Both the position numbers and the translations under genes were made by a program. Under the pieces are notes generated by a model, which worked only from the letters and a program-made list of their open reading frames with translations, was not told the DNA's origin and did not search any database. DNA of 18,969 nt from Actinomycetes bacterium (lineage in GTDB: Bacteria; Actinomycetota; Acidimicrobiia; Acidimicrobiales; RAAP-2): the NCBI GenBank assembly GCA_021787255.1, contig JAJYMD010000108.1, forward strand, positions 1 to 18,969, read 5' to 3'. This document shows positions 1 to 6,243 of this stretch, piece by piece (the first letter of the stretch is position 1; the number at the start of each line of letters is the position of its first letter).

Positions 1-647
1 AAGGGGTGCTGCTGGCCCTGCTCGCCCGGGAGCGGGACGGCGAGGGCCAGCGCGTCGACGTGTCCATGTTCGACTCGATGCTCCACCTCCAGATGCAGGA
101 GGCGTGCATGCAGATGAACCGCGGATGGGAGGTGAACTGGGCGAGGATGCCGCTGTGCGGCGTCTTCCCGACGCGAGACGGCGCCGTGTGCATCGTCGGC
201 GCCTTCAAGGAGAACCCGCTCAGGGACATCTGCCAGGCGCTCGGGATCCCGGACCTGTCGCTCGACGAACGGTTCTGCACCCACGAGGCGCAGGTGGCCC
301 ACCGCGCCGAGCTGCAGGCGCTCTTCGCGACCCGGTTGGAGAGCGAGCCCAGCGCATACTGGGTGGAGAGGCTCGAAGCCCAGGACGTTCTGTGCGCCCC
401 GGTCCTTACGCTCGCAGAGGCGCTCGCGCACGAGCACACCCGTGCCAATGGGATGGTGACCGTGATGCGCCACCCGGTCGCGGGCACAGTGCGCTGCCTG
501 AGCGCGCCGATCCACATGGCGCGCACGCCTGCCCGGGTCTTTGCCCCTCCCCCCATGCTCGGCGAGCACACCGAAGAGGTGCTGGAGTCGCTCGGCTACT
601 CCCCGGGCGACCTCGAGCGGCTGCGGGCGGCGGGGGCCCTCGGATGA
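1..647 (+). CDS. CaiB/BaiF family III CoA-transferase, C-terminal part (5' truncated by window edge)
   Basis: The reading frame is already open at the first complete codon (base 3) and ends in TGA at 645-647, so the real start lies outside the window. About 214 residues are visible. They begin with the family III pattern around GQRVDVSMFDSML. Next comes the large-domain stretch with CGVFPTRDGAVCIVGAF, and the C-terminus carries PMLGEHTEEVLESLGY, which is typical of CaiB/BaiF enzymes. Family III enzymes move CoA between carboxylic acids through an aspartyl-CoA thioester intermediate. The catalytic Asp belongs to the missing N-terminal half and cannot be checked. The stop codon overlaps the next gene's ATG (ATGA), so the two are cotranscribed and translationally coupled. 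Acyl donor and acceptor cannot be predicted from this fragment. A CaiB/BaiF member acting as a racemase (AMACR type) is possible but less common. Confidence 0.9.
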   Translation, partial: GVLLALLARERDGEGQRVDVSMFDSMLHLQMQEACMQMNRGWEVNWARMPLCGVFPTRDGAVCIVGAFKENPLRDICQALGIPDLSLDERFCTHEAQVAHRAELQALFATRLESEPSAYWVERLEAQDVLCAPVLTLAEALAHEHTRANGMVTVMRHPVAGTVRCLSAPIHMARTPARVFAPPPMLGEHTEEVLESLGYSPGDLERLRAAGALG

Positions 648-1591
648 GCGCGGTTCGGTCGGTGACGCTCGAGCCCGGGGTGTGGAGCGTCGTGCCGACC
701 CCGTTCAGGGGCCCAGACGACGAGCTCGACGAGGAGAGCCTGGTCACGCTGGCGTCCTTCTACGAGCGCGTCGGCGTCGCCGGCCTCACCGTGCTCGGGG
801 TGTTCGGCGAGTCGGCGCGGCTCTCGATGGCCGAGCGTCGCAGGGTGCTCCAGGTGGTCGCGAACAGCTCTGCGCTCCCTCTCGTGGTGGGGATCACGGC
901 GCTTGCGACCGCACCGGCCGTCGAAGAGGCAGCCACGCTCGCAGCTGCGGCCGAAGGCCGCGTGGTGGCGATGATGGCTCAGGTGGGCTGTGCCGACGCG
1001 CGGTGCCTTCGCACGCACTTCCGCCGCCTCCACGAAGCCACCGGTCTGGCCGTCGTGGTCCAGGACTATCCGCAGGCCAGCGGCGTCACGGTCGGCCCCC
1101 GAGTCCTTGCCGACGCGCTGAAAGGGGAGCCGTGGGTCGCCGGGGTGAAGGCCGAGTCCCCGCCGACGGCGCTCGCCGTGGGGCACCTGGCGATGGCGCT
1201 GCGCGAAGTTCCGGTCTTCGGCGGTCTGGGCGGCGTCGGGCTGCTCGACGAGCTGGCCGCCGGGGCCGCGGGTGCGATGACCGGGTTCTCGTTCCCCGAG
1301 GGGCTGCGTGACTGCGTCGCCGCCTACGGCGAAGGGGGCTTCGCGCCAGCGCGGGCGGCGCTGCTGCCGTACCTGCCGCTCGTCTGCTTCGAGCAGCAGC
1401 CGGGCATCGGCCTCGGCATCCGCAAGGAGGCGCTCCGGCGCCGCGGGCTCCTGCGCGAGGCGTTGGTCCGGGCGCCGGGGACCCCGATGCCGAAGGAGCT
1501 CTCCGGGCAGCTGGATCGCCACATGGAGGCCGCCTCGTCAGCGGCGCTGGGACCCGCGCGCCCGCCGGCGCGTGGGACGATGCACGCGTGA
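644..1591 (+). CDS. Dihydrodipicolinate synthase / N-acetylneuraminate lyase superfamily aldolase
   Basis: This is a 315-residue class I aldolase-type TIM barrel. The ATG at 644 overlaps the upstream TGA, and the N-terminal GVWSVVPTPF is the expected first strand of the family. The Schiff-base lysine is K169 in WVAGVKAES, and the catalytic tyrosine is Y142 in VVQDYPQASG. Where lysine-pathway DHDPS has GTTGE, this protein has GVFGES (residues 52-57). The two threonines that bind the pyruvate carboxylate in DHDPS are therefore Val53 and Phe54. I infer that it is not the lysine biosynthesis enzyme DapA but a catabolic lyase, dehydratase or aldolase acting on another oxoacid. Coupling to a CoA-transferase gene supports a degradative role. 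The C-terminus (from about residue 295) is a low-complexity Ala/Pro/Arg tail. Family assignment is firm; the reaction is unknown. Confidence 0.88.
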   Translation: MSAVRSVTLEPGVWSVVPTPFRGPDDELDEESLVTLASFYERVGVAGLTVLGVFGESARLSMAERRRVLQVVANSSALPLVVGITALATAPAVEEAATLAAAAEGRVVAMMAQVGCADARCLRTHFRRLHEATGLAVVVQDYPQASGVTVGPRVLADALKGEPWVAGVKAESPPTALAVGHLAMALREVPVFGGLGGVGLLDELAAGAAGAMTGFSFPEGLRDCVAAYGEGGFAPARAALLPYLPLVCFEQQPGIGLGIRKEALRRRGLLREALVRAPGTPMPKELSGQLDRHMEAASSAALGPARPPARGTMHA

Positions 1592-1616
1592 GCTCCGGGA
1601 TCTCGGGGCGGTCGTC

Positions 1617-1630
1617 GCGCGGCTGCGCGC
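1617..1630. terminator. Short GC hairpin between convergent genes (weak candidate)
   Basis: A perfect 5-bp stem (GCGCG at 1617-1621 with CGCGC at 1626-1630) with a 4-base loop lies in the 46-bp gap between two convergent genes. There is no T-tract on either strand. It is the only structure in the gap that could help end transcription, and short GC stems are common by chance at this base composition. Confidence 0.2.
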
Positions 1631-1637
1631 ACTGTGC

Positions 1638-2027
1638 TCACCCCACGAGCGACTCGACCTGCTTCGCGAGCTTGTCCTCGATCTCGAAGTTCCAAGCGGT
1701 CTCCGCGACGTCCACGACGAGAAAGAGATCCGAGATGAGCAGCGTCTCGAGCGCCATCACCCCGAGGTGCTCGAGCCACTTGCCGATCCCGATCCGCACG
1801 GTGAAGTCGTCGGGCGTGCCCGACAAGAGGATCGACAGTGCACGGTCGGCGTCCACCACGCCTCGCAGGAACCCGCCCTTCTTCGCTTGGAGCACCGTGC
1901 CCTGAGCGCTCGGCGCGGACGCCTGCACGGTGAAGCCGTCGGACTCGAGGTACGAGGAGAGCTTCTGCTGGAGCTGCGCAAGATCCGTGCCCTTCCTCTG
2001 GAAGTGCATCACCTTCTCGCCGACCAT
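1638..2027 (-). CDS. Uncharacterised 129-residue protein
   Basis: The start is well supported: AAGGAGG lies 4 bases before the ATG at 2027. The protein has no signal peptide. It begins with a charged, helix-like stretch (residues 10-30), then a strand-rich part containing VLQAKKGGFLRGVVDADRAL (residues 45-64), then FTVRIGIGKWLEHLG (75-89) and a hydrophobic segment, residues 90-107. That segment contains Glu and Asp, so it is more likely a buried helix or amphipathic element than a clear membrane span. The tail (EDKLAKQVESLV) is helical. The pattern of a KKGGFLR loop, then DDFTVRIGIGKW, reminds me of small conserved actinobacterial proteins of unknown function, but I cannot name a family. It is the last gene of the long minus-strand run, separated from the binding-protein gene by a repeat-rich gap, so it may be transcribed on its own. 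Confidence 0.75.
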   Translation of the reverse strand: MVGEKVMHFQRKGTDLAQLQQKLSSYLESDGFTVQASAPSAQGTVLQAKKGGFLRGVVDADRALSILLSGTPDDFTVRIGIGKWLEHLGVMALETLLISDLFLVVDVAETAWNFEIEDKLAKQVESLVG

Positions 2028-2141
2028 CGTTCCTCCTTCGAGTGGCGCGCTCCACCGCGAGGCGGAACCGCAGACCGCTGCGGGCGGCCGGTCCGATCGT
2101 ACCCAGGGGAGCCCGAGACGTCGAGGCGGCCCCCCGGCCCC

Positions 2142-2185
2142 GCCGCGGCCGGCCAGCTGAGAGGCCGCGGCCGGCCAGCTGGGAG
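2142..2185. repeat. Two tandem copies of a 22-bp GC-rich unit
   Basis: Copies at 2142-2163 and 2164-2185 differ at one base (CTGAGAG against CTGGGAG). Each contains the palindromes CCGCGG, GGCCGGCC and AGCT. They sit between the 3' end of the binding-protein gene and the start of the small hypothetical gene. Confidence 0.85.
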
Positions 2186-2198
2186 GCCCCGGCCGCGG
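2165..2198 (-). terminator. Candidate GC-only hairpin downstream of the substrate-binding protein gene
   Basis: CCGCGGCCGG at 2165-2174 is the perfect inverse of CCGGCCGCGG at 2189-2198, giving a 10-bp stem with a 14-base loop, all G-C pairs. It starts 23 bases beyond the TAG stop of the minus-strand binding-protein gene. No T-tract follows. In high-GC actinobacteria such U-less hairpins are often proposed as terminators or mRNA 3'-end stabilisers; which applies here is inference. Confidence 0.4.
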
Positions 2199-2220
2199 AG
2201 CTCGTCGGGCGCCTACGAGC

Positions 2221-4110
2221 CTACGACCAGTGCCAGCTCGCAGGTGTGATGGTGCCGATCGGGTTCTGCGGCGTGACGCCCTTCAGCCCCTTGTGGATCT
2301 CGGTGATCGAGGTCGCGAAGTTCGGCTGCCACATCACGGGGAGCTGCTTTGCAAGGTAGTTCTCGGAGGTTGTGAGCTTCACGTTGGACAGCTGGGTCTG
2401 CCTGATCAGCCTGTCGGCGGTCGGCGACGAGTAGCTCCCGAAGTTCGTGAACGCTCCGGAAGAGAAGAGAACCGGCTCGGTCGGGTACCCTGTGTCGACG
2501 TAGCCGTTGCCCCAGTTGGCCATCTCCCAGGAGCATCCCTTCGGGCACGGCGTGGCCGTCCCGAGCACCGAGTCGACGGTCTCGGAGCTGAGCGACACGT
2601 GGATGCCCGCCGTCGACCAGCTGGCTTGCTCTGCGTCCATGACGGCCTTGAGCTCCGGTGTGCCCCCGGCGTAGACGACGTCGAGCGCAAGCTTGGTCCT
2701 CTTCTTGATGCCCGCGCCGCAGTGGTGGGAGCCGGTGCCGGGCTTGACGCACGTGTCGATGCCGCCGGGGACGACCTTCCAGCCGTGGGAGCGCAGGAGC
2801 TCGACGGCCTTCGCCGGGCTGTAGGGGTAGGGGTTCGACTTCTCCAGCTTGCTCGCGTAGGGGTTCGGCGGCAGGATCGGGACCGGCCCGTAGTCGGGCA
2901 CCGCGTAGCCCTTGGCGACCGTTCTCACGTAGAGCGGCTGATCGACGAGGCGTTGCATCGCCTGGCGGAAGTACAGCTCGGAGAAGATCTTGCCGGCCTC
3001 ACCCCCGTCCCCGGTCGACTTGAAGTTGTAGGGGATGAAGCTGATCCGAAAGCCGTTCAGCGGGACGATGTCGAATGTCGCCGCGATCCGCGGGTTGTTC
3101 TTCCCTCCTACGAGCGGTGTGCTGGTGGGAGAGGTGACGTCCTCGGCCGGCAGGTAGCCCACGTCGATCTGCCCGGTGGCCAACGCGTTGAACTCTGCTT
3201 CGCTTGTCGTGAAGGGCTTCTCCACGAACTTCTTGAACGTGGGCTTGTTCGGTCCCGAGTAGGACCGGTTCGGCTCCATCGTCACGTCGCCTGTCGGCGT
3301 GAACGACGTGAGGTGGAAGGGGCCGTCGACCACCTGCCACAGGGGGTTCGTGGCGTAGGTCGGCAAGGCGTCGTTCGTCGCGGAGGGCTTTGTCGGGTCG
3401 AACCCGGCCTGCTTGGAGAGGAAGCTGTAGACCGCGGCGCACTTCGCGTCGGCGGTGCCGAACGGCGCCGCGGCGCAGCCACCCGATCCCGCCCGGGCCG
3501 ACGTGGAGGTCTTTGTCCAGGCGAGCGGCATCGGCACCGGCTCCCACAGCTGGTCGTTGGTGAACCAGTTCGGGTTGACCTGCCGGGTCAGCGTGAAGAC
3601 GAGGGTCGAGGGTGTCTTCACTGTGATCGATTTGATCGTTGTCGGGATCGAAAGTCCGCCCGGGACGTAGTTCCCATAGCCTGTCTTCTCGGCGTGCAGC
3701 ATGTTGAACCAGAAGAGGACGTTCTCGGCGTCGAGCTTGGCGCCGTCCGACCAGCGGTAGCTCTTCAGCCTCACGGTCACGCGCGTGTCGTGGTCGGAGT
3801 AGACGGGCGGCTGGGCGAGCGACAGTGTCGGGTTCAGCTTCTCGGTCAGTGTCTTGCCGCCGAAGTAGTACAGCGGACGGAACATGAGGCTCTGGAAGTC
3901 GTAGAGGTTCATGATCGTGTCCACTGCGCCGCCGTAGAACGGCAGGATGTAGTTCGGGGTGGTCTGCGGCGGCTCTGCCCACGTGACGACTGTGTGTGTC
4001 GTCGCGGCCCCGCTCTGGGTGGGGCCGGTCACGACGCAGCCGATCGCCGCGATCGCCGCTGCTGCGAGCGCGCAGCCGACGCGGTGTGCCGCATGCTTCG
4101 GAGCGGACAT
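2221..4110 (-). CDS. ABC transporter substrate-binding protein, family 5 (peptide/nickel/opine type), exported
   Basis: This is a 629-residue extracytoplasmic receptor that would deliver a peptide-like or other small substrate to an ABC permease. I chose ATG 4110: AAGGAG lies 10 bases upstream and it gives a proper signal peptide. The signal peptide has a basic start (KHAAHR), a hydrophobic Ala-rich core (residues 12-24), and either a lipobox-like AIGC (Cys25) or a type I site near SGAA (33-36). The mature protein opens with WAEPPQTTPNYILPF (44-58), an N-terminus seen in actinobacterial family 5 receptors. It continues with FRPLYYFG, a YRWSDGAKLDAENVLFWF segment (the family signature region) and the two-lobe SBP_bac_5 fold. 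The far C-terminal region is complete (ends ITPASWHWS). A longer in-frame start at 4176 adds 22 hydrophilic residues before the signal peptide, which is unlikely. No permease or ATPase gene is present in this window. Confidence 0.9.
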   Translation of the reverse strand: MSAPKHAAHRVGCALAAAAIAAIGCVVTGPTQSGAATTHTVVTWAEPPQTTPNYILPFYGGAVDTIMNLYDFQSLMFRPLYYFGGKTLTEKLNPTLSLAQPPVYSDHDTRVTVRLKSYRWSDGAKLDAENVLFWFNMLHAEKTGYGNYVPGGLSIPTTIKSITVKTPSTLVFTLTRQVNPNWFTNDQLWEPVPMPLAWTKTSTSARAGSGGCAAAPFGTADAKCAAVYSFLSKQAGFDPTKPSATNDALPTYATNPLWQVVDGPFHLTSFTPTGDVTMEPNRSYSGPNKPTFKKFVEKPFTTSEAEFNALATGQIDVGYLPAEDVTSPTSTPLVGGKNNPRIAATFDIVPLNGFRISFIPYNFKSTGDGGEAGKIFSELYFRQAMQRLVDQPLYVRTVAKGYAVPDYGPVPILPPNPYASKLEKSNPYPYSPAKAVELLRSHGWKVVPGGIDTCVKPGTGSHHCGAGIKKRTKLALDVVYAGGTPELKAVMDAEQASWSTAGIHVSLSSETVDSVLGTATPCPKGCSWEMANWGNGYVDTGYPTEPVLFSSGAFTNFGSYSSPTADRLIRQTQLSNVKLTTSENYLAKQLPVMWQPNFATSITEIHKGLKGVTPQNPIGTITPASWHWS

Positions 4111-4140
4111 GTCCTTCGTTCTCCTTCCCTGTTCCCCTGC

Positions 4141-4170
4141 ATTCTCTTCCACTGACGCGCTCTTCTTCAA
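4141..4170 (-). promoter_or_regulatory. Candidate sigma70-type promoter of the substrate-binding protein gene
   Basis: Read on the minus strand, TTGAAG (4170-4165) is followed after 18 bases by GAGAAT (4146-4141), about 31 bases before the ATG at 4110. It lies in the 108-bp gap after the VOC gene, the least GC-rich pocket in the vicinity. If real, the binding-protein gene can be expressed apart from the upstream enzymes, and the longer start at 4176 is excluded. The -10 match is only partial. Confidence 0.35.
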
Positions 4171-4218
4171 AAGCACGCGTCGTGAGGCCCGCAGTCGGCC
4201 AGTGCCTCTGCCGGCACG

Positions 4219-4851
4219 TCAGGACCTGAGGAGCGCCTCGCGTCCGGAGGGGCCGACGAGGAGGGCCTCGAGGCCCGGCGTCTCGGAAGCCAAGACCGCG
4301 ACGTCGGCGCCGATCGCGCCGAGCGTGCGCTGGAGCAGCGCAGGCTCGGGCGACAAGACGTGGAACCGCACGAGGCGGACGCCCTTCGGGGCGCGTTCGG
4401 CGGGGTGGATGGTCGCGCCCCAGTCGATGAGGAACGGAAGGATCGCAAGCCTGTCTCCTTCGTCGGGAAGCGTCGACATCCGCCAGCGCACCTCCTCGCC
4501 GCCGGGGGCGCGCCGGGTGTGGGTGGTGACCTCCGTGTATGCGGCCCCGGCGGCACGCGCGTCGCGCACCGCGGCCTCGATCCGGTCGGGCGCCGCCGCC
4601 CATGCCCGAAGGGCGGGCGCGCGCAACGAGGCGATGCCGTAGGGAGGCGGTGAGGCGTCGAGCTGGGAGGGATCCGGGGCGATCACCTCGAGGTAGGTCC
4701 TCTCGCCGAGCGAGAGGAGCGCGTTGTGGGTGCCGAGGCCGAGGTGCTGGCCGCCGTAGCGGGGGCGCACCCCGGTGAGCCGCTCGATCTCGTCGGTGCC
4801 GAGCTCGAGCTCCGAGCACCCGTAGAGAAGGTGGTCGACGGTCGCGTGCAC
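4219..4851 (-). CDS. VOC superfamily protein, Glyoxalase_3-like domain
   Basis: This 210-residue protein matches the Glyoxalase_3-like (VOC fold) family. Signs are an N-terminal VDHLLYG with His7, LTGVRPRYGGQHLGLGTHNALLSLG (about 25-49), and YLEVIAPD (53-60). Later come WRMSTLPDEGDRLAILPFLIDWG (123-145) and a second half-domain, VRLVRFHVLSPEPALLQRTLGAIG. Family members are mostly of unknown chemistry. VOC proteins use paired beta-alpha-beta-beta-beta modules, often to hold a divalent metal; His7 and Glu55 are reasonable metal ligands here. The start is a GTG at 4851, only 8 bp after the thioesterase stop, and lacks a good ribosome-binding site, so translation probably depends on the upstream gene. 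It closes the acyl-CoA operon. Substrate unknown. Confidence 0.82.
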   Translation of the reverse strand: MHATVDHLLYGCSELELGTDEIERLTGVRPRYGGQHLGLGTHNALLSLGERTYLEVIAPDPSQLDASPPPYGIASLRAPALRAWAAAPDRIEAAVRDARAAGAAYTEVTTHTRRAPGGEEVRWRMSTLPDEGDRLAILPFLIDWGATIHPAERAPKGVRLVRFHVLSPEPALLQRTLGAIGADVAVLASETPGLEALLVGPSGREALLRS

Positions 4852-4859
4852 GCGGGGCT

Positions 4860-5252
4860 TCAGCGGTTCCTGGCGAAGGTGCCGACCGCCTCGGCCAGCA
4901 GCTTGCCGGTGCGGGGGTCGGCGAGCTCGGCCCTCGCGCGACCGAACCGGCTGCCCACCTGGGTGACCCGACCGCGGACCTCGAGGCGGGCGATCGGCAC
5001 CGGGCGCAGGTAGTCGACTCGCAGGTCGATCGTGCTCCAGTCCGTCCCGGTCTCCTCGATCAGCGCGAAGCTCGCCGCGGTGTCGAGCATGGTGGCGACG
5101 ACGCCGCCGTGCACGACGCCGCCGCCGATGGAGTGCTCGTCGCTCGGCGTCGCGTCGAGGACCACGCCCTCCTCGGCAGCACGCGCCCGGAGCTCGAGGG
5201 TCCGATGGACCGCCGAGGTGTCGAGGAGGTGCTGGAGCTCCTCAGCGCGCAT
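4860..5252 (-). CDS. PaaI family hotdog-fold acyl-CoA thioesterase
   Basis: This 130-residue single hotdog domain would hydrolyse an acyl- or aryl-CoA thioester to the free acid and CoA. It contains the PaaI signature IGGGVVHGGVVATMLDTAASFA (two parts: HGG at 48-50 and the helix with Asp57). It also has the STIDLRVDYLRPVP strand (73-86) and the closing strands GRVTQVGSRFGRARAEL. Length fits a stand-alone PaaI protein, which typically works as a tetramer. The ATG at 5252 lies 11 bases inside the 3' end of the reductase gene, so the two are translationally coupled. Its placement after a CoA ligase and a reductase suggests that it recycles CoA or clears dead-end esters from that pathway. The acyl group is not predictable. 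Confidence 0.9.
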   Translation of the reverse strand: MRAEELQHLLDTSAVHRTLELRARAAEEGVVLDATPSDEHSIGGGVVHGGVVATMLDTAASFALIEETGTDWSTIDLRVDYLRPVPIARLEVRGRVTQVGSRFGRARAELADPRTGKLLAEAVGTFARNR

Positions 5253-6243
5253 CGGGGATCACCACCACCTTGCCGATCGCACGGCGCTCCTCCACGTCTG
5301 CCAACGCCTCGCGGACCTGGGAGAGGGGGTAGACGGCGTGGACCACCGGCTCGAGGGTGCCGGCGTGCACCTGGCGGACGAGCTCCTCCAGGTCCTCACG
5401 GGTCCACCCGTCCGACCCGAGGATCGAGAGCTCTCTGGTCCACACGTAGCGCAGGTCGGTCTCGACGAGGAAGCCGCTGCTCGCGCCGCAGGTCACGAGC
5501 CGGCCGCCCCGCCGCAGCGCGCGTACGGATTGCGGCCAGGTGTCCCTTCCGAGGTAGTCCACCACGACGTCCGCGCCGACCTTGGCAGTGAGCGCCCACA
5601 CCTGCGAGCCGAAGTCGCCACCGGAGGTGTCGACGAGCTCGTCTGCGCCGAGCTCGCCGAGCTTCGCGAGCTTGTCCTTCGACGACGAGCAGGCGATGAC
5701 CCGCGCCCCCGCCGCCTTCGCGAGCTGGATGCAGCCGACGCCCACGCCGCCCGCAGCGCCCAGCACGACCACCGTCTCGTTCGCCGCGAGCGCGGCTCGT
5801 TGGAAGAGCATGCGCCTCGCGGTGCCGTAGGCGATCGGGAGGGCCGCGTAGCGGACGGCCGCCGCCTCGCCGTCGGCAGGGAGCGGGATCGCGTTCTGCG
5901 CGGGCGCGACGGTGAACTCGGCGAGGCCTCCCCAGAGATCTTCTCCGAGCGCCTTGCGGTTGACCGAGGGGTCCAAGAGGACGACGGTCCCGAGAGGCGG
6001 CGCGCTGGCACCCTCTCCGAGCGCGTCGACGACGCCGACGACGTCTCCGCCGGGGACATGAGGCAGGTCGATGTGGACGCCGGGCATGCCGCGGCGCACG
6101 AAGACGTCGAGCATGTTGAGCGCGCAGGCCAGCACACGGACTCGGAGCCACCCGGCTCGGGGCTCGGGCACGTCGGCCCAGTCGTAGGAGAGGTTCTCCG
6201 GGCCGCCGTGGGCGGTCACCAGCGCAGCGCGCATGCGGCTCAT
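5242..6243 (-). CDS. MDR-family alcohol dehydrogenase-like / quinone-type reductase, zinc sites absent
   Basis: This 333-residue medium-chain reductase starts at ATG 6243, which overlaps the ligase stop (ATGA); a second ATG at 6234 is possible. The Rossmann motif is GAAGGVGVGCIQLAK (162-176). The N-terminal catalytic domain has ALNMLDVFVRRGMPG and PHVPGGDVVG. The catalytic-zinc Cys of true alcohol dehydrogenases is Asn43 here, and the usual GHE His position reads GGD. The lobe that normally has four structural-zinc cysteines is DPSVNRKALGEDLWGGLAEF, with no Cys. It therefore belongs with the zinc-independent members (quinone oxidoreductase or enoyl/acrylyl-CoA reductase-like), which use NAD(P)H to reduce an enone, enoyl thioester or quinone. 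SSSKDKL after the second beta strand suggests NADPH. Being between a CoA ligase and a thioesterase, an enoyl-CoA substrate is a reasonable guess. Confidence 0.87.
   Translation of the reverse strand: MSRMRAALVTAHGGPENLSYDWADVPEPRAGWLRVRVLACALNMLDVFVRRGMPGVHIDLPHVPGGDVVGVVDALGEGASAPPLGTVVLLDPSVNRKALGEDLWGGLAEFTVAPAQNAIPLPADGEAAAVRYAALPIAYGTARRMLFQRAALAANETVVVLGAAGGVGVGCIQLAKAAGARVIACSSSKDKLAKLGELGADELVDTSGGDFGSQVWALTAKVGADVVVDYLGRDTWPQSVRALRRGGRLVTCGASSGFLVETDLRYVWTRELSILGSDGWTREDLEELVRQVHAGTLEPVVHAVYPLSQVREALADVEERRAIGKVVVIPDAR

Noticed and set aside
1588..1905. 105-codon plus-strand frame starting inside the end of the aldolase gene
   Set aside because: It is antisense to the small hypothetical gene, which has a strong ribosome-binding site; the plus frame is Ser/Arg-rich without features.
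2230..4155. 641-codon open frame on the plus strand opposite the substrate-binding protein gene
   Set aside because: The protein is Arg/Gly/Val-rich with no domain pattern; the minus-strand frame has a signal peptide and full SBP_bac_5 features. It is open because of GC-rich codon bias.
4111..4176. 22-residue N-terminal extension of the substrate-binding protein
   Set aside because: It would place a hydrophilic segment before the signal peptide and overlap the candidate promoter; the ATG at 4110 has its own AAGGAG.
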